Shown here: one piece after another, positions 21,873 through 35,525 of the stretch
How the letters are laid out: each line of letters begins with the position of its first letter
How positions within the stretch are numbered: the stretch's first letter is position 1
Source: Erodium maritimum
Lineage: Eukaryota > Streptophyta > Magnoliopsida > Geraniales > Geraniaceae
Assembly (NCBI GenBank): GCA_963921825.1
Contig: OY997594.1
Span: 9,987,001 to 10,051,000 of the forward strand
Direction: 5' to 3'
DNA length: 64,000 nucleotides
The notes under the pieces: generated by a model
Told to the model about the DNA's origin: nothing
What the model saw: the letters and a program-made list of their open reading frames with translations, nothing else
The model's database searches: none
Translations under genes and position numbers: made by a program

Positions 21873-24800
21873 TCATGTATATTTTTTATCAGCACAGACA
21901 TATTATAAAACTCAATCTTTGAAGAGAAGATTGAGGGTGGAAATGATACAAACTAAAGAGCATTGCCTATCGAAACTTCTATCAACAGACCTCTACCACC
22001 ATAGGTAACAACCAAGACAACTAGACACCCAACAAGAGGATAAGAAAAACAACACCAGAATTACTAAGAGGAAGAGAAGCACAACAAACAAATGAGAAAA
22101 CAGCAAGGGTCTACAACCCAAACTTATGAAAAAAAAAAGTATTTATAACCTGAATTTCACAAATTTGAAGCACATAAAAAAGGTAGCGTCCAAAACCAAG
22201 GGCACCTGAACTCTTACCTGAGCCGGAATTACAACAACTCCCAGCTCATGCCGGCGGCCAGCACCGCTTGCAGCAGAAACATTCTGGCAAAAATATACCG
22301 GAACCCACTAATCTTATGAACTTGGACGAAAGACTTTTAAGGGGTTGGGAAGCCCAAAGAACCCGCTGGCGGCCAACACCTGATACCGGCGGGTTCGGGC
22401 CGCACAAGGTGGTCGGGAACTCTTAGAAGTCGAATCGAGAAAGTAAAAAGGTAGGGATGGGAGAAGACACCGAACAGATGAAGGGAAAAGGTGTAAAAGC
22501 ATACCTCGGACCTTCTCCGGGGAAAGGCCCAAAATAAACTCCCTAGGAGCCGAAGAACTGCCAAGGTAGAAGAACAGGCGGAACCACCGAGATGAAAGCA
22601 CCAAACTCCAACGACGAGAACGTACCGAAACCACGTCGATCCTGATCCAAGAAGCGCGTCCCACGCCTGATGCCAGTAGAAATCGTCGGGATCTGGAGAG
22701 CGGAAGTGTAAAGACCTCCCCGTTTTTAAAGATTGAGCATTTAAAATTGTTCGCTTGGAACGTCGAGGTTGAAAAACGGGTTGAAATTTGGAACAATTGC
22801 AAAAGAAAAAGAGAAAAAGAAGAAGAAGGAAGTTGACTTGGGCCGGCCAGGCTCAGGCCCAGTTAGAAGGACCGAGCCCAAGCCCATCACCGCGCGCCAG
22901 CCCAGCCCAACTAGTTAACCCTAACTGTTCCCATTTCTTCTTCGTTTCGTGCACGCGTACTGAGGCACCTCTCTCCCCTCTCACGCAGCTCCTCTTCCTC
23001 TCCTTGTCTCTCTCACCCGAACACCGCCCTCGCCTCGCCTTCTCCGTGCTCCGTTTCACCGTGCGTCGCCTCAGCCCTCACACATCGATTCCACGCCGGC
23101 AACGAGGCCTGGACGCCGCCGTTCTTCTCTCACGGGTTCGATTCGCATCGCGCCGGAGACGGAGGAACAATCGCACGGGTTCGTGCCTCCGTCGTCCCTA
23201 TCAGCTTCCCCGACGACTCCACCGGACACCCATCTCTCTGGCAACGCCGTTGACGAGCTCGGACTGGACGTCGCCGACCAGAAACTCCCACGCCGGCGAC
23301 CCCTCGCTCTCTCGCCAGATCTGAGACGGAGGAGCTGTTGGGGTGCGCTCCAGCCACCACCGTCCCTGCCGTGGTCACGCCGGAGCCCTGACGCACCTCT
23401 CGGCCACCTCTGCACGTCCCTCCGAGCTCCCCGTCGTCGCTGTCGTCGTCGCCGGTGGTCTGAAACAAACCCTCGCCTCCCCTCTTCGTCTCCAACTCGG
23501 GCTTTGGGCCAGACATGACCAAGCTGGGCCTAGGCCAGGTTGGGCCTCGGGCAGCTGGGCCTCGTGCTTGACCAAGCTTTGGGCCAAACCGGATCCCGGT
23601 TGGGCCTTAGGCCAGGCCAGGCCTCGGGTCAGGCCCAGTTCCAACAGGTCGGGTTCGGACAAGGATCGGGGCCGGATCTGGATCGGGCCTGGGGCCGGGT
23701 CCGGGTCGGTTCTGGGTCAGGCCGGGTCTGGATTCTGGACCGGATCGGATTCGGGTCCGATTTTCGGATCCGGGTCGGAACCGGGTCGGGATGAATAAGT
23801 TAATTATTTAATAATTTTAAATAAATTAAAATGGAGATTTAAAGGACTAATTTGATAATTAGAGGACTGATTCGGATTGTACCGGGACTGATTATGACGT
23901 TTACCTGTTAAAATCAGACTTTGACTTCGCCCAAGAAGACCGGAGGTAGGCTCGGACGTCAACAGCTAGGAGACGTAGCTGTTGGTTCTTCTTGAGGTAG
24001 GGAAAGTAGCGAATATCGGTTTAATTATGGAAAGTTACTAGTATGCATGATTAGGTAATAATAATAACCGCTTTAAGTTATTAAATAATCGGACGAGTCA
24101 TAGATCGCATATAGGATGTGATTTACTAGTTTAGCCGCTTTCAATATTCTGGGAAACTATCGTGCTGGTAGAATGGCCACGTCGAGCCTTAGGTTGTGTG
24201 CTGATTGAAATGCCTGATTTTGTTTGAGATGCATGTTGTGTGACTTAGTGTCGATAAGATTAAGAGTCAAGACATATTATATTCGGTGTAACATGTTGTT
24301 GCTATGTGTGGGCAAGTGTGTCGTGATTGATATGATGTGAACCATTGGTTGTGATATGGTCGGGTGAGTGATAGACCGACGTGTCGTGTAATTGTGGTAA
24401 GATTGTTGGGCTTGGTGAGCCGTGTTTGATATGTGGCATTGCGATGCATGATATTATCTTGATGTGTGTTCCAAGAGGAGTGGTATTCCGGTATGGTACC
24501 TACACCGAGGGGGTGTGCCGGTGTGGGGTAGTACCTAGGCTGACGATGTGGTCCCACGTATGCGCGGTCCCCCGGTGTGTTATTCTGGTACGATGCCTAC
24601 ACTGAGGGGGTATGCCGGTGTAGGACGCCTAGGCCGACGGTTGTGATTGGGCATACGGGTCGTGTTGGGCCTACGGGTCGTATTGGGCCTACGGGTCGTG
24701 TTGGCACTAGGCGTCGTGTTCCTACCCCGATGATCTGTGGTACTTTGGGAACATTTCCGAGAGCTCCGATGATATGTGTCCCCCTTAGGGATGTTTCCGG

Positions 24801-26243
24801 TAGCCTCGACGACATGTGTCTCCTCTGGACCGAGGGGCAATCTGAGACGATACAATGACTTTCTGGTATGATATGATGGAGTTCGGGGACTGCGGTACGG
24901 GACGTGTGCTAGTTGCTTTTGTGTGTGATACGTTTGCTGTTTGGTTAATGCTTTATTGAGTGTAAGTGTTCGTTTGAGTGCGTTGTAAGTTTGGTTATGA
25001 GACCGGTTTGGCAGTTAGTTGTGTTGTACTAGTATGCCCTAATTGGACGGTTACTCGTGGTGGTGAACCGATGTTCATTACCTTAACTACTTTTCCTACT
25101 GAGCGAAAGCTCACCCCCTTACTTGTTGTCTTTCAGGTGTTGAGCGGGATTTGTACTAGCAGGACACAGTTGAGCTTGGGAGCTGGCAAGGGTCTTGTCT
25201 AGAAGGTCTAGAGACGTACAATTATTTTTGAACTAAACCTTATGTACTGGTTTTGTGAGTTGTTGACTCTTCCGTTTTGGTTTATTATTTTTATGTTGAG
25301 ATTTACCTATGTAAATTTGTCCTTTTATTTATTTATTGTAAGTTCGCGTCTCGAGTCCGGTCAAAACCGGATTTGGGGCGTGACAGGAAGCTTGAACCAC
25401 AACTAAGTCGAAGGACCACCACCACGGTAACGAGAGCGGCTCAGATCTGCGAATATACTCGCCAAGGGAGTTGAGGAAGATCGTCCCATGACCAGATCTG
25501 ATCTGACCTGCCCCCGTCACACACCGTCGGAGAGGCCAAAACAGTCAGCCCAACCATACCCGACCTGAGCAGGCCCAACAGACCAGCCCAAACCCATAAA
25601 CCAGGCCCAACCAAAATGCCCCGGTCCAACAGTACCAGGCCCAACCCGACCTGTAGGTTTTAACCCTGCCCGGTTAAAACCAAGCCAACTCAGCCTCCAA
25701 AACGAGACGTACACGACAAAGCAACGCTCGAACGCTCGAGAAAGACGGGGAGCTCGAGTCCCAAGGCAGCAACGATCCACGCTGGAAGGAGAGGAAACGC
25801 TTCCCACGAACTACTCAGAGACAAGAACACCCGCCAAAGTCTTGAACGCCACACGAAGTCTCCGCTCCCTGGTCGGAGACAACGGAAAAGAGAAAATGGG
25901 GAGAAGGAGAAATGAAAACAGAGCTCGGTGAACACGGCAAGCTTCAAGCCTGCAGGTACGGGACGAACGCGCCCCAAATGGGTTAAGAACACCTCCCACT
26001 TACCGGATCTGGAGGAGCCGATCGAGACAACGAAACTCTGGTGAAAGTAAAAGATCTGGGAGAAAAAAGGGTAGGAAGAAGAGGAAGGGAAGATCGGGAA
26101 GAGAGGAGCGGCCGACAACAACCGCGACCATAGTCGTGGCCGTCACCGGCGGGGGAAGGTGTGGGTGCGGCGCTGAAGGGGGCTAGGGTTTCAAAGCTTT
26201 AGAGAGAGGATACTTTCTCTTTCCACTCTTTCCTTTCATGTAT
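21873..26243 (-). mobile_element. LINE-like element, minus strand, split by a solo LTR
   Basis: The 3' end is a T run at 21882-21887 (plus strand) followed by the CAGCA/CAAAG-type LINE terminus. The 5' end lies near 26235. TCATGTAT occurs at 21873-21880 and 26236-26243 and is a candidate 8-bp target-site duplication. The insert reads 26235-25391, then continues at 22701 downward after removal of the nested LTR and one TSD copy, about 1.67 kb. The 5' part is CT-rich with the frames 25690-26121 and 22314-22802. I see no reverse transcriptase, so it is either 5'-UTR/ORF1-only or strongly deleted. Confidence 0.6.
22702..25390 (+). mobile_element. Solo LTR (family A/B), nested in the LINE, TSD GGAAG
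   Basis: The element is 22707-25385 (2679 bp), starting TGTAAAGACCTCCCCG and ending GGATTTGGGGCGTGACA. GGAAG flanks it at 22702-22706 and 25386-25390, a perfect 5-bp duplication. Homology to 5797-8531 is clear at both ends and at several interior blocks (GAGGTAGGGAAAGT, GCTTTCAATA-T-GGGAA, CTACTGAGCGAAAGCTCACC). The interior holds a G/C-rich stretch (22840-23800) with long but low-complexity frames and no gag or pol. It is a second solo LTR of the same family. Confidence 0.82.
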
Positions 26244-28596
26244 TACTAATTTCTTTTCAACGAATAAATGTTTCCACCACTTATCGTGACAGTGAAGAAT
26301 TTCTTGTTTCATATACAATTACCGTACAATTACCCTATTGCACATTGAAGAAGAATCGTAAAATACGGGACACGACAAGTGTATCAAACGTCAGGTAGTA
26401 ATTGGAAGTAAATTCCAGGATATCGAGCTTAAGAGAGCAAAAGTCAAATACTCGCTATTTAAATTTTGTAACTAAGTTGTTTCGTAAAAAATCTATTTTT
26501 TAGTTTTGAAAATGAGAAAACAAAAAAATAAAATCAAATATAGAATTTAAAATAGAGTTTTCTTATCTTGAATAAAGTGATGAAAAATCAAGCACACAGG
26601 TTCATAAAGTTCATTCTATAATATTGAACACTTTCGATTGTTATGATGTCGACTAAAATGTCTTGGTCATTCTTTGAACCGAATACTTAAGTTTGATGGC
26701 TTCGACCTCTACACTTGTTCTTGAACCCAATCTCTGCCTCTTCTTCTGTGTCTAAGTGTATGGCTTGCACAAAACCATTTAAATCTCTGGTTAATTTCCC
26801 ATGAGCTATCCTAATATAGGATACAAAGTCAAACATAATACTTTACTATTCATACTTTTTTCGTAGAAACAAATTTTTGTTTGCAGATGAGACCTCCTTT
26901 GTATTGTAACATGTGCACCTATTGAATGGTATCCTCTTGAACTTATAATAGTCAATGGTCCAAGTATTACTAATCATTTCCTCCTTGTTACAGCAAGTTA
27001 ATCATATGTATTAATGTATCTCAAGATCTCAATATTGTATTAAAGCAAAAATAACAAAAACAAATGCTCTGAAGTTTAAAACTCAGCATATCAATCCTTT
27101 TAATATTTCAAGTGCAATAAAAAATTGTCTTCAATATTTATTGATTTTGTGAAATTAGACCCTTTCCAGGTTATGTAAGTGTAACCATTTGGTCACCCTG
27201 AACATTACGTACTTAAGGTACCAACCAACACCTTTTTATTACTTCACCACAATCATATAACAAAGCATGAACATGCCTCCAGCTTTCTTGCAAGCTTCGA
27301 GTGTACTTTCATCTCATTTATTTATTTTGATACATAGATGGATATTTTTATAGTCAATAATAACGGAATCTTATGGTAAATTAGAGGATAATTGAAAAGT
27401 GGATTTGGAAAAAGCTTACACATTTGAATGGTTGAATCAATATCTGGTTTCATACATAATTAAAAACATTAGAACAAATAATTATTCTGCAGTCAATCAG
27501 TCCACTTTGATGGCCTCGCTCATCAACTTTGAAGCTGGACGTTGCATTATTGATTTGGTATTATCTATCAGAAGATTCAGAACCAAGAAAACAAATATGT
27601 AAATACATAAATGGTCTAGAATTTCCAGTGCAGCAGCTCTGATGACTAATAATTCCATGTTGTGTTCCCATTATCATATTTTAACCCTCCTATATGAGAA
27701 TATAACTTGATATTACAAATATATATAAAATAAAATAAAAAGAGGCTATGATTCCAATACAAAAACAATCCAAATGCAACAACTATGCAAGTAGAGACAA
27801 CTTAACCGATGTACTTGATTAGTTAATTAGCTGACAGAACATAATTAAAAGAGGGATGAGAAATGGTGTACACTTCTCCCTCAATAATTCTTATTCTTGC
27901 CTGCATTGATTACTTCTATTAATAAGGTATCATGCATGTGCCTTTTTCTCAAATCACTTTAGCTAAGCAAAGGAAAGCTTTTTTTTTTCTTCTGACATAG
28001 GTTGAGTTTCAAGATTGAATGAGTTTGTTTGGCAATGAGTGGTTTTAGTTATGACTTGAAGGAAAAGCTGGCTTCACACTTACTTTCATGTAGACCTTTG
28101 CCAGCCTAAAAGGAGCTGGATCTGGACATGGTAATGCCCATTCCAGCACATAATGTTAGATAAAAATCATGATCATATCCAGCTCCTCACATTGCCAATT
28201 GTTCATCTCATAAGTTAACCATATCTATACTTAATCATGTATCTAAACATTTACATGGGTATATTAAGGATATGCAGAAAATGTAGTGCATGTCTTATTG
28301 ATTTGTCTCAGCTGAACACAAGTTACACAACAGACCCAAACCAGAAAGGAATTGCTGGGTTAAAGAATTTCATATCACATCAGATCAGATCAAATGAGTT
28401 CTTTACAAAGAAAAATTGAAATAAATACAGATAAAGCTTTGAGAATGGCCTTGTTATCTCATTCTCATGCCCTCCATTTTCACACCCAACAAATAAAAAG
28501 GGATTGTGTAACATTCACTGTCAAATAATGGGAATGATTAGGGTAAAAAGGGATTAAAAACGAATTAGAAGCTCTTTGTTACAAGCATAATACCTG
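26244..28596. other. Intergenic, 3' flank of the U-box gene
   Basis: About 2.3 kb of AT-rich DNA without a recognisable exon, RNA gene or bounded repeat. The 3' UTR of the minus-strand U-box gene should extend from 28596 downward. Confidence 0.45.
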
Positions 28597-31595
28597 TTAC
28601 AGCTGCTGTAACTTCCGTAGATGCTCTAACAATGTAGTAGCCTTGCGCTTGGCCCTCTCTGTGCCACACTTAGCGAGCTCGGTCAAGGGTTGGACAGCTC
28701 CAAGCCTACACATATCGGCAAGATTCTCAGCATCTCTCTTGCATAAAGAAAGCAAAATGGCAGTGGCGTTCTCCTTGCTGCGGGGCGGGCCTGTCCTCAA
28801 GAGATCAATCAAAATGGGTAAGGTGTTAGCCTTTACTATAGCAGTCTTAGCCTCTTGGTTGCAAGCAAGAACTGACAGTATGGTTAGAGCTTCATCAACC
28901 ATGCCATTACTAGCATCTGTAAGCATCTTCAGTAATGCAGTAATTATCCCTGCCCTTACAGCCCTGCCTTTGTTCCCCTGATAAATGCACAAATTGAACA
29001 GAGCAGTCGCAGCATCTTTCTTTCCTCTAGTGCTTCCACTCTGGAGCAGTTCAACCAATGCAGGTATGGCCCCAGATGCACCGATTATTATTTTGTTCTC
29101 TTCTGCAAGTGACAGGCTGAAAAGGGTTGCTGCAGCATTCTCTCTTGCTTCCATGCTGCCAGCTCTCAGGATTTGAACAATAGAAGGAACTGCACCAGCA
29201 AGCATTATGAGTCCCTTGTTGTTTTCATATATAGAGAGGTTAAGAATGGAAGTAACAGCATTTTCTTGTGTCATCAAGTCCTCTTCTGTCAAAAGGTTAA
29301 CTAGAGCAGGAATAGCTCCTGCTTCAGCTATTAGTATCCTGTTATCTGTACTTCTTTTGGATAATGATCGGATTTCGGTCACAGCACCTCTTCGCTCCTC
29401 TACTGAACTACTTGAGAGCTTCTGGACTAGCGTTTCAATGGCTGCTATGTCCTCACTTACATCACGGAAAGATCCATCACTCCTCTTGATCCGCCCATTA
29501 GCTAATGCCATTGGCTGCTCAATATTGTGATTAGTGCACCACTGAGTGATTAGACTTCTCAAAACATAATTTGGTGTTAGTGTCAGATGTCGTAGCTTCT
29601 GCTGAGTTTTCGGACAAGTTGCATTCCCACTGTCTATCCATCTCTGTATGTAAGCCCTCTCATATGTCTGTACAATCATGAGAAAGGTAACTCAGAAGGG
29701 AGGAAAAAAAACTATAGTAGCTTAGTATTGAGATCCGCCATGTAAAATAGAGCAAGATCGAGAACCATACCTGTCCTGTGGCAACAATAACAGGATCCCT
29801 CATAAGTTCAAGGGATATAGGGCACAGAAAATCATCAGGAATCATAACAGAGCCCAGCTTTTTAGTCTCACTTTTGCTGGCCATGTTGTCTTCAGCACCA
29901 GTGACTTCACTTAATTGACAGACCTCAGAAAGTGCGGGGTCATTCCTTGGCCTTTCAGTTTCGTTAGTCAGTTGATCAGCACTATGGCTTCTTAAGAAAT
30001 TACTTTTTGGAATGCTGATGCTCTTTGCTTCAGTTTGACCATCAACAAAACCAATAATCCCAATATGCAAGCTTCCACTTAATCTGTTGTTCAATGGTAG
30101 CAGATCCAATTCTTTCTCCAGTGGCTGCGACAATGTACGAGGTAACAGTCTTGGATTGGAGGGTCCGTACCTCATAGTTGCTCGTTTGAACTGAGCTCTC
30201 ACCAGTTCAACCTGAGAATGAGAGAGGGGACATTAATATCGACCGCTTCAAGATAATAAAAAAAGACCTCATGTATCCAACTCATACCTGTTCTCGAACT
30301 TCGGCCGAGATGTCAAAATCATCATATGGTAGATTTCCCAATGCTTTCTCCAGTTTCCACGTCACACATTGGAATTGATAAGAAATTCTCTTCGCAGCAT
30401 CATCCTTTAATGAAGATACAATAAATTTCAGACAGGTACCTAGACATTATTTAAGTGATGCACATGATATGACCACAGATGAAATACATCAGGTTTCCAA
30501 GTCCAATTACTGGGATGAAAATAGAACAATCTCATGTACTAAGTATAGCCATTTACAAGTATAAGTACCAGACACACCAAATTCTTCCTATAACTAATAT
30601 AGGACTCTTCGGAGATCCATGAAAGGAACTGTATAATTTGTGTTAATGGCCCATTGAAAGACATTGTGCCCCTTAAAAGATGTTGGAAGGAGTCCCTTAC
30701 ATGTCAGAAATGCTGTCCATGATGAAGCCATGTTTCTATTAGAAAGAAACAATCAATACCATTCCCATTGACCTTCAGAACTCCTTTGGAAACTTTGAGG
30801 AGTTAGTTACAATCCATGCTCTTAAATTGATGTTAGCAAGCCTTGTCAGTAGCAATGAATAGCAATGAATGATCTGAAAGCAGATTGAAACTGCTCAGCA
30901 GCTAGGATCATCATGTTTTTGGTTAAAGGAAGTTAGATTAGCCTCACATTTATACAAATTTAGTACAATGCATGTGCATATAGGAAATTCTAATGGGTAA
31001 GTTCCCAATTAAATTGATCTCCCAAATAAAATACATGCCCCCAATTAGTTAAAAAAGATTCCAAGACACACCCAAAAAACATTGAAACTAAGGCACAGAT
31101 CTAAATTTATAGACAAAATGACTCAATATTCACAAATTGCTCTTTTTACTTCTACGGAAATGCGAATAAATAGACAAAAACAGATTTAACGTTCGGTACT
31201 TAATTATATTCTGAAGAATGATCTGATAGCAAGCAGAAGAGAAGAGGAATATGCAATTAACTTACAGAGAAAGCGTCTGAACCGAAGCTTGCAGCGGCGT
31301 AGAGGAGGCGCTGGGCCGCCTGGAGCGAGGCCACCAGATCGGACCACCACGGGCACGAACTAACAGTCCCGCTACTAGAAGAAGTGGCATCCGAGTCCAC
31401 AGGACCGCTGAAATCGGAGATCTCCTCGAATAAATGCGTCAAGAGAGCGAGCCTGCGTGCCAGATCCGTGCAATCCTTCTTGAACATCCCGGAGGCGGGG
31501 GCTACAGTGCGGGAAATTTCCTGAACGAGTGAGAGAAGGGAAGAAGAAACAGCACGATCGCCGGGAAATGCAGAGGCGGTGGCTCCGGCGGCCAT
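28597..31595 (-). CDS. U-box / ARM-repeat E3 ubiquitin ligase (PUB12/13/14, SPL11 class)
   Basis: This is a cytosolic or nuclear E3 ligase that recruits E2 through the U-box and binds targets through ARM repeats. Relatives control cell death, flowering time and turnover of immune receptors. Exons (minus strand) are 31595-31266, 30404-30288, 30211-29771 and 29667-28597, all GT-AG and in phase, giving 652 aa; class members are 630-690 aa. An N-terminal helical UND-like region covers residues 1-155 and includes LPYDDFDISAEVREQVELV. The U-box at about 268-342 reads IPDDFLCPISLELMRDPVIVATGQ across the exon 3/4 junction, then TYERAYIQRWI and CPKTQQ, ending LTPNYVLRSLITQWC. Armadillo repeats follow from about 385 to the end. 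The start is the ATG at 31595 (MAAGATAS); the frame extends upstream only to a GTG. The exon 1/exon 2 join has the same length as in relatives, so no exon seems missing from the 860-bp first intron. Confidence 0.92.
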
Positions 31596-31879
31596 TGTGA
31601 GAAGCCAACAAGAGAAGCTGAATGGGGAGATGAGGTTTGGAGTGTGGTGTTTCACTTTTAAGTAGTTATAGCAATTATTTGGAGCGGTGAAACGGTAATA
31701 CTTGAAAACAAAATGTTTAGCGTTGGAAGAAATTGAAACAATCTATAAATATTAGATATTCTCTCTTTTAAAAATATATGACTTATTTTATATGTCACCT
31801 TGATTAGATTTATTATAATATTTAAGTTTATACATAAAAATAAAAATAAAACATTTATTTAAGATGGGTTAAACCACGA

Positions 31880-33990
31880 ATCTATAACTTCTTCTTTTTT
31901 TTTGGCCTTTAGGGGTTTTTTTTTCATTTTCTTCACTCTTGTTTATCCCGTTTATTTTCGATCTCTCATCTGCTATCTCTCTAATCACGACCCACCCATC
32001 ATCTATGACTCCTACTACCTCCCTTAATTTCATTGCTACCGATAGTTCGGTTCCGACCCATATGCTCCCTCACACAACCTCGATCTTTGTGACCCCTCCG
32101 TGCATTCCCCTGGCCCATACCACTGATTTTATCAAGCCATCACGCCTAAGGAAGAAAGCTCATCGAGCCTCTCCTCTTCCTCTCCGATCATTTCTCGTCG
32201 CTTGTCGAGTGTACCGCACGAATCTCTCCCAAGTTGACCTTTATCACTGAAGGATCTACCTCCATCGTCCAACCAAATCCTACAGAGTGTTGTAAGTCCT
32301 CTACCGATCTATCCTGCCAACGATCCGGTGATATAAAGCACGACTGAACATTTATCGGATCAATGAGATCCATCCTTTTTACCATCTCCATCTCCCTGGC
32401 TCACGAACCTTAAGAGCCGACGGAAACCGCTGAATCCACTCCTACCAATATCGGACCGGAGGAAACCCTCGTAGAGGAACCTCTCCCTCCGATGGAGACA
32501 TTTCTGGTCCTTCATGAGGGATTTAACGCCCACAATATGGAAGAAGAAAAAGACTGGGTAATCTGTATCCGAGGAACCCAACAATGACTCACAACCGTGG
32601 ACATACGACCTTTGGTTTGGCATGACGCCTCTTCAGGACACAAAACTACGATCAAGGCTCCATGGAAGGGTAATCTGTTCCAGGGAGTACCAGACCAATC
32701 GTGTCTCGCATAGGGAGGCACCCTTCGTAGAACGACGAATATCCTTGTTGAAATACATAAAAAACCGGTCTGGGTCCGACTGCAATATGCGCATCCATTA
32801 TAGAGTTGGTGGTGTGATGCGAAAATGATATAGATGTGGAGCTCTTGGTATTTAGGGTTTCATGGACTTGACTTCCATAAAGAGAGAACGTATTGAGAAG
32901 TAGAACATGACATATCCTGAGCGAACACGATTGGGTCGGTACTCCCTGGAACCCGCCCACCTCGACCATGCGTGCTCATGGATCTCGATAAGCTTGCTTT
33001 GTAGACCGCGTCTGATAGGTGATAATTTCATAGATCTTTAGATCGAAGTGGGAAAGTGCCATGAGATCTAGCATGTCGTCATATGACATATTTCTGAACT
33101 CTCACGCCCTTAGTCAGTTTTCCTGGCTATCTGATATGCACTTCCATTATTTCTTCCTCTTTTCCTCGAAAAAATCCATCATATTAGTCCTCATTTACAA
33201 TTGACTGGTAAGAGGTTTACATGTGGGATGTCTTCTTTCTACACGACGATAGAAAGAACCTATAGGAAAGCAAAAAATCCTTGGACGGATCATTTTTTAC
33301 TACCTCGCCTCGATTTACCCCAACCAAAAGGTTTTATATAAGTATTTATGAGACCATTTGTAATATGGGATATTGGCCTTTATGTAGTTTCCAAGCTCGG
33401 GTTGTGAACGAGAATGATATTAGATGTTGGGACCTAAGATTGGCCAACTAATTTATGGTTGCACATGGAATTTGTGACTATATGTGAGAGCAGTGGATCC
33501 CAATCATTCCATGCCGTAGGATCTAGAGTTTGAGGCGAGACAAACTGAGGATACATGGTACAGGTCAGAGACTTTCCTAGTCTTGTTTGGGTCCTCTACG
33601 TGAGGTCCATCATCCCGACCAGTCTTGAGGAAACTACTCGGCTTCTAAGTTGGCCCAATTCTGAGTTCTTTATTGAATCTGTGTTCCTTCGACCCAATTC
33701 CCTCTAAGGTTGTGGGACAATCCTAGAGAAGGTGTCCTAGGCATTCGTACCGAAACAATAATCTAGGGTCCTTTCGTATGTCTGATCCACCACGACTCTC
33801 GTCATTGAGTCACCAAAGGTGAATTTCATACGTTAGTGCAGGGGACGAGATATGTCCAACTTGACCTAACATATATATCAACTCTAACATCATCGAATTA
33901 TCGTAATCTACCTAGACGTACTCCCCCAAATAGTTGCCGAGCAGATCCTCTACTTGGCTCTAAATTACTCATGTGTGTTTGAACCTTTTC
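31880..33990. repeat. Degenerate retroelement-derived sequence
   Basis: The stretch starts with two T runs. A short frame follows (MTPTTSLNFIATDSS..., from 32005) that resembles the Pro/Thr-rich start of plant LINE ORF1 proteins, and then DNA with many stops in all frames but protein-like composition. It includes a foldback at 32677-32952. I could not find a reverse transcriptase, LTRs or a target-site duplication, so the class is unproven. Confidence 0.35.
32677..32952. repeat. Inverted repeat, about 30-bp arms, 215-bp loop
   Basis: The left arm 32677-32706 (GTTCCAGGGAGTACC, then AATCGTGT) is matched by the reverse complement at 32922-32952 (ACACGATT, then GGTACTCCCTGGAAC), with about four mismatches. 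No coding frame or transposon end coincides with it. Confidence 0.65.
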
Positions 33991-35270
33991 ACTATTTTTA
34001 ATCCATTTTACTATATTGGTGCATCATTAATCGTCCAACAGAAAAATGTATTCCTTGTATATCATAAAATTCTAAAATCATGTAATCAATTTCTACGTAA
34101 ATCATCAATATTTTTCATTTCTCCACATCTTTTTTTTCGTTGACAAGCTTTTTCAAAACAAAAGAGAATTCATGTTCTTCTACATTTGTCCATAAACTTT
34201 TTCATGAACTTAGATTTCAAACCAATTTGAGATCTTGATTTAAATCATGTAATGGTGAACAAATTAAATTAAACACATTTAATACTCATGTAAAATATAT
34301 CAAGTTTTAAATTTAAAATTATGTTAATATATAAAATAAATATTATAAAGTTTCAGGTATAGAATACTAAATTTCTCTGTATAGAATAGGATATGGTATT
34401 TTAAGAAATAAACAAAGTGAAGAATAAGAAAAGGAGAAAACAAAGAAATACAGCTGGAATTGGAATATAGTGATTTGTGAGCCACCAATTCGAATCCCCA
34501 CCACACCACTCATTGCAATTTCTGCCAACTTTATCTTATTATTTATTTGTGTCAAAATTCAATTCTCACTCAGTTTGTTTGTCCTGTGGTTTATTTGATT
34601 ATACAAAAGAATAAAAACTAGTGTTTTGGCAATTGTATCGTAACTCCAATGACAACTGTTGAAGCAGCTGAAGCCAGTTCACAATCCCAAGGTTGAAAGT
34701 CTGGTACCAACTTTATTTCTCTTCTAAAAAGTAATGTATAACGTATAATAATTTGGTGTATATTATATTCGTATGCTATATGAATAACAATGGGATAGGC
34801 CCAACAACCTTTGTTGTTTTCATCAAATAATCTTTGTAGCTGTAATGCATAGAATCGTGATTTATGCCTGATTTCTCGTTCCACAAAAGGTCAATAACCA
34901 CACATATTCTTCTCCCATACATCTTCTTATTGCTTCTCCCAATTTTCTTCCAATTGGTTACCTTTTAAAAACAAATTGAAACGGATATACTTTATTAATA
35001 ACAAATCAAACTGACTACAAAGATATGAGGACGTATCCTTGAGGTTTAGAATATAGTCTGAGACTTCTATCAAAGATAATTATACCAACGTTTTAAGTTA
35101 GATACCCAACTGGGTGGTTGTTTTAAGCTACTAGGACAATCTGGATTGCCCTATTCTATGGAAAAAGATTAGTGAGACTCGATCCATGCTGGTATGGGGA
35201 GGACTTCCCGTCCCCACCCGACACCCAATCCAGTGGATCATATCCGTTCATGATTTTGAATCCTTTATAT
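33991..35270. other. Intergenic, no gene seen
   Basis: AT-rich DNA with no recognisable exon. The frames at 34324-34884 on the minus strand are compositionally AT-driven. Confidence 0.4.
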
Positions 35271-35525
35271 GTTTTTTTTTATCAGCAAAGCATATTTAAA
35301 TTAAACATCTCTCAAGGAAGAAGAGGAGTACAAGAAGAGAGTCTAGCTACAGACTCTTCAACAAAAAAAGGACCACATGAACGACTACCACCCTGGTAGT
35401 TATGAATGGGTACACAAACCTTGAAAATGAAAGGGTACGCAGACCCTGAAGAATCCTTTACATGTTGGAACATAAAGTTTGTATAAGCGTGGTTTGTCCA
35501 CATAAATAAAATAGAGAGCAAATAT
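35271..35525 (-). repeat. LINE 3'-end fragment, minus strand
   Basis: A T run at 35271-35279 followed by ATCAGCAAAGC matches the tail layout of the LINE ends at 21882 (TTTTTTATCAGCACAG) and 35864. About 250 bp of stop-rich sequence follows. It is a 5'-truncated copy with no clear duplication. Confidence 0.45.

Noticed and set aside
22788..23798. Long frames on both strands in GC-rich DNA
   Set aside because: They lie inside the solo LTR 22707-25385, are low-complexity and overlap each other in several frames. This is compositional, not genic.
28643..29530. Plus-strand frames of 60-110 codons
   Set aside because: They are antisense shadows of the ARM-repeat exon of the U-box gene.
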